Source: Paracoccaceae bacterium
Lineage (GTDB): Bacteria > Pseudomonadota > Alphaproteobacteria > Rhodobacterales > Rhodobacteraceae
Direction of reading: 5' to 3'
Assembly: GCA_020425125.1 (NCBI GenBank)
Contig: JAGQRV010000012.1
Coordinates: 1-36,640 of the forward strand
DNA: 36,640 nucleotides
The position numbers and the translations under genes are program-made. Of the stretch, positions 35,511-36,640 are shown in pieces (the stretch's first letter is position 1; the number at the start of each line of letters is the position of its first letter). Under the pieces are notes generated by a model. That model saw nothing but the letters and a program-made list of their open reading frames with translations. It was not told the DNA's origin and did not search any database.

Positions 35511-35937
35511 GTGGTCTGCACCGCGAGATTTCGGCCGGACAGACGCAGAAGGTCCGCCGCCGGAAGCGTCTGACGTCTTTTCTACGCTCGGTCGCGCCGC
35601 GCGCATATCTCCCATCGTCGGGGACATCCACGGATGCCGGACCGAGACGCGATCGGTGATCAGGGGACTGCTTCGGGTACCGTCATGTGAAGACGCAAAT
35701 GGACGCCGACTGGCTGCAGCGGTTCCATCTGAAAGCTTCGGCCTGGACCCCTGTTCGAGGGGCGTCCCTGACCTTGCGCGCCGGAACACTGCACGAGCCC
35801 GCAAGAGCGGCAGCTCGGTCATTCATGAATTTGGCGCGGAGGGCGAGTCAACGTTCTGCCTTTACATCTTGTCAACCCAGGCACAAGCGGCGGCAGCGTT
35901 CCCGCACGTTCCGCGACCAGGGCGCTCGCCCCCCCCG
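35511..35937. other. Non-coding stretch between EamA gene and serine recombinase
   Basis: No recognisable gene is seen. Open frames here are extensions of, or antisense to, the EamA frame and have no domain. The minus-strand promoter of the EamA gene is expected here but was not identified. Confidence 0.35.
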
Positions 35938-36603
35938 TCACGGCCCGATCCGCCTCAGCAGGTTCCGCACGCTCGACACATGCCACTTGCCGCCCCGCCG
36001 GGTCTGCATGCCGCGGGCGTTGAGTTCAGTGGCGAAGCTGCGAAGGGTGGTGTGGCCCGCGGCGCGGAGGTCGGCGACGATCGGTGCCAGCGCTTCCGCA
36101 TGAGCGTCGGCATTGCGGCTGACCGCCTCCCGGAGCGCCGCACCGCCCATGCCGGCGCGTCGGAGGGCGGCGGCGCCGTTGGGGTTGCCGAGTTTCACCC
36201 CGCGGGCCTTTGCGGCTGCCAGAGCCTCCGTCGTGCGTCTCGAGATCGCCTCGCGCTCCTGTTGCGCGACCAGCGCCATGATGCCGACGGTGAGGTCGTT
36301 GGCATCCAGCATGTCGACGGCGAGGAACCGCACGCCGCTGTCGCGCAGGGTGAGCAGGAAGGCGGCGTTGCGGGAGAGCCGGTCGAGCTTGGCGATGACC
36401 AGGGTGGCGCCGGTGAGCCGGGCGAGCTGCAGGGCGTTCTCCAGTTCCGGGCGGGTGGCGAGCCTGCCGCTCTCGATCTCGGTGAAGCGGGCGAGGATCG
36501 TGGCATCCCGGGATCGGGCGAAGGTGTCGATTGCCTGCCGCTGCGCCTCCAGCCCGAGCCCCGAGCGTCCCTGGCGGGCCGTGGAGACTCTTTCATACGC
36601 CAC
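35938..36603 (-). CDS. Serine recombinase (resolvase/invertase family)
   Basis: This 221-aa site-specific recombinase has a resolvase catalytic domain at about residues 2-140: nucleophile Ser in AYERVSTARQGRSG, LEAQRQAI, KLDRLSRNAAF and AQQEREAISRRTTEALAAAKARG. A C-terminal helix-turn-helix-like region follows (LRSFATELNARGMQTRRGGKWHVSSVRNLLRRIG). All key residues are present. The start shown is a GTG at 36603, but the frame stays open to the window edge, so the real start may lie further right. A truncated near-copy lies at 32280-32590. Genes of this type usually act in transposon resolution or integration. Confidence 0.92.
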   Translation of the reverse strand: MAYERVSTARQGRSGLGLEAQRQAIDTFARSRDATILARFTEIESGRLATRPELENALQLARLTGATLVIAKLDRLSRNAAFLLTLRDSGVRFLAVDMLDANDLTVGIMALVAQQEREAISRRTTEALAAAKARGVKLGNPNGAAALRRAGMGGAALREAVSRNADAHAEALAPIVADLRAAGHTTLRSFATELNARGMQTRRGGKWHVSSVRNLLRRIGP

Positions 36604-36640
36604 CAGGCGCTGCGTGGGGGCGTGTGGCGCGGAGGGGGCC

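Overview
The window is high-G+C DNA with short intergenic gaps. It carries DctP/DctQ/DctM TRAP transporters, LutABC-type lactate oxidation, GntR/FCD and LacI regulators, and many IS6-type transposase relics. This points to an alphaproteobacterium, most likely Rhodobacterales or a close relative. That assignment is an inference from gene content; no rRNA or other marker gene is present. The region looks like accessory DNA (genomic island, plasmid or chromid): catabolic cassettes separated by decayed transposases and recombinases.

Layout. 1-163 (-): start of an exported protein running off the left edge. 456-1481 (+): AraC-type regulator. 1720-2165 (-): IS6 transposase relic. 2192-9667: lactate cassette, with a divergent GntR regulator (lldR-like) and then dld, lctP, lldE/lutA, lldF/lutB and lldG/lutC. 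9731-12337: four broken mobility genes packed together (IS6 relic, serine recombinase relic, N-terminally truncated P4-type integrase, IS3 relic). 12598-16656: exported sulfatase plus a 109-aa protein, divergent from a membrane-anchored TPR protein whose N-terminus resembles a CadC/ToxR-like winged helix. 17062-18597: two pieces of IS6 transposase separated by about 0.8 kb that holds a 21-22 bp periodic TTCCCTG array.

19293-24873 (+): aldonate cassette with a GntR/FCD regulator, a TRAP transporter (dctPQM), D-galactonate dehydratase (dgoD) and a gluconokinase-type kinase. 24950-25325 (-): IS6 relic. 25573-31115 (-): eight-gene operon with a polar-amino-acid-type ABC transporter (two permeases, binding protein, ATPase), a D-2-hydroxyacid dehydrogenase, a small dimeric alpha/beta-barrel-like protein, a second gluconokinase and an IdnO-like SDR. 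A LacI-family gene (31190-32224) lies upstream, and near-identical palindromes overlap the promoters of both the operon and the LacI gene. 32280-36603: an aldehyde dehydrogenase and an EamA transporter, flanked by a truncated and an intact copy of a serine recombinase in the same orientation.

How the genes work together. The first cassette would import lactate and oxidise D-lactate (Dld) and L-lactate (LldEFG) to pyruvate. The second would import a sugar acid by TRAP and dehydrate D-galactonate to 2-keto-3-deoxygalactonate. The third looks built to reduce 2- and 5-ketogluconate to gluconate and phosphorylate it to 6-phosphogluconate, although its transporter is of the amino-acid type. The least explained parts are the sulfatase/transmembrane-regulator pair, the amino-acid-type transporter joined to ketogluconate enzymes, and the way same-orientation IS6 relics bracket the cassettes.
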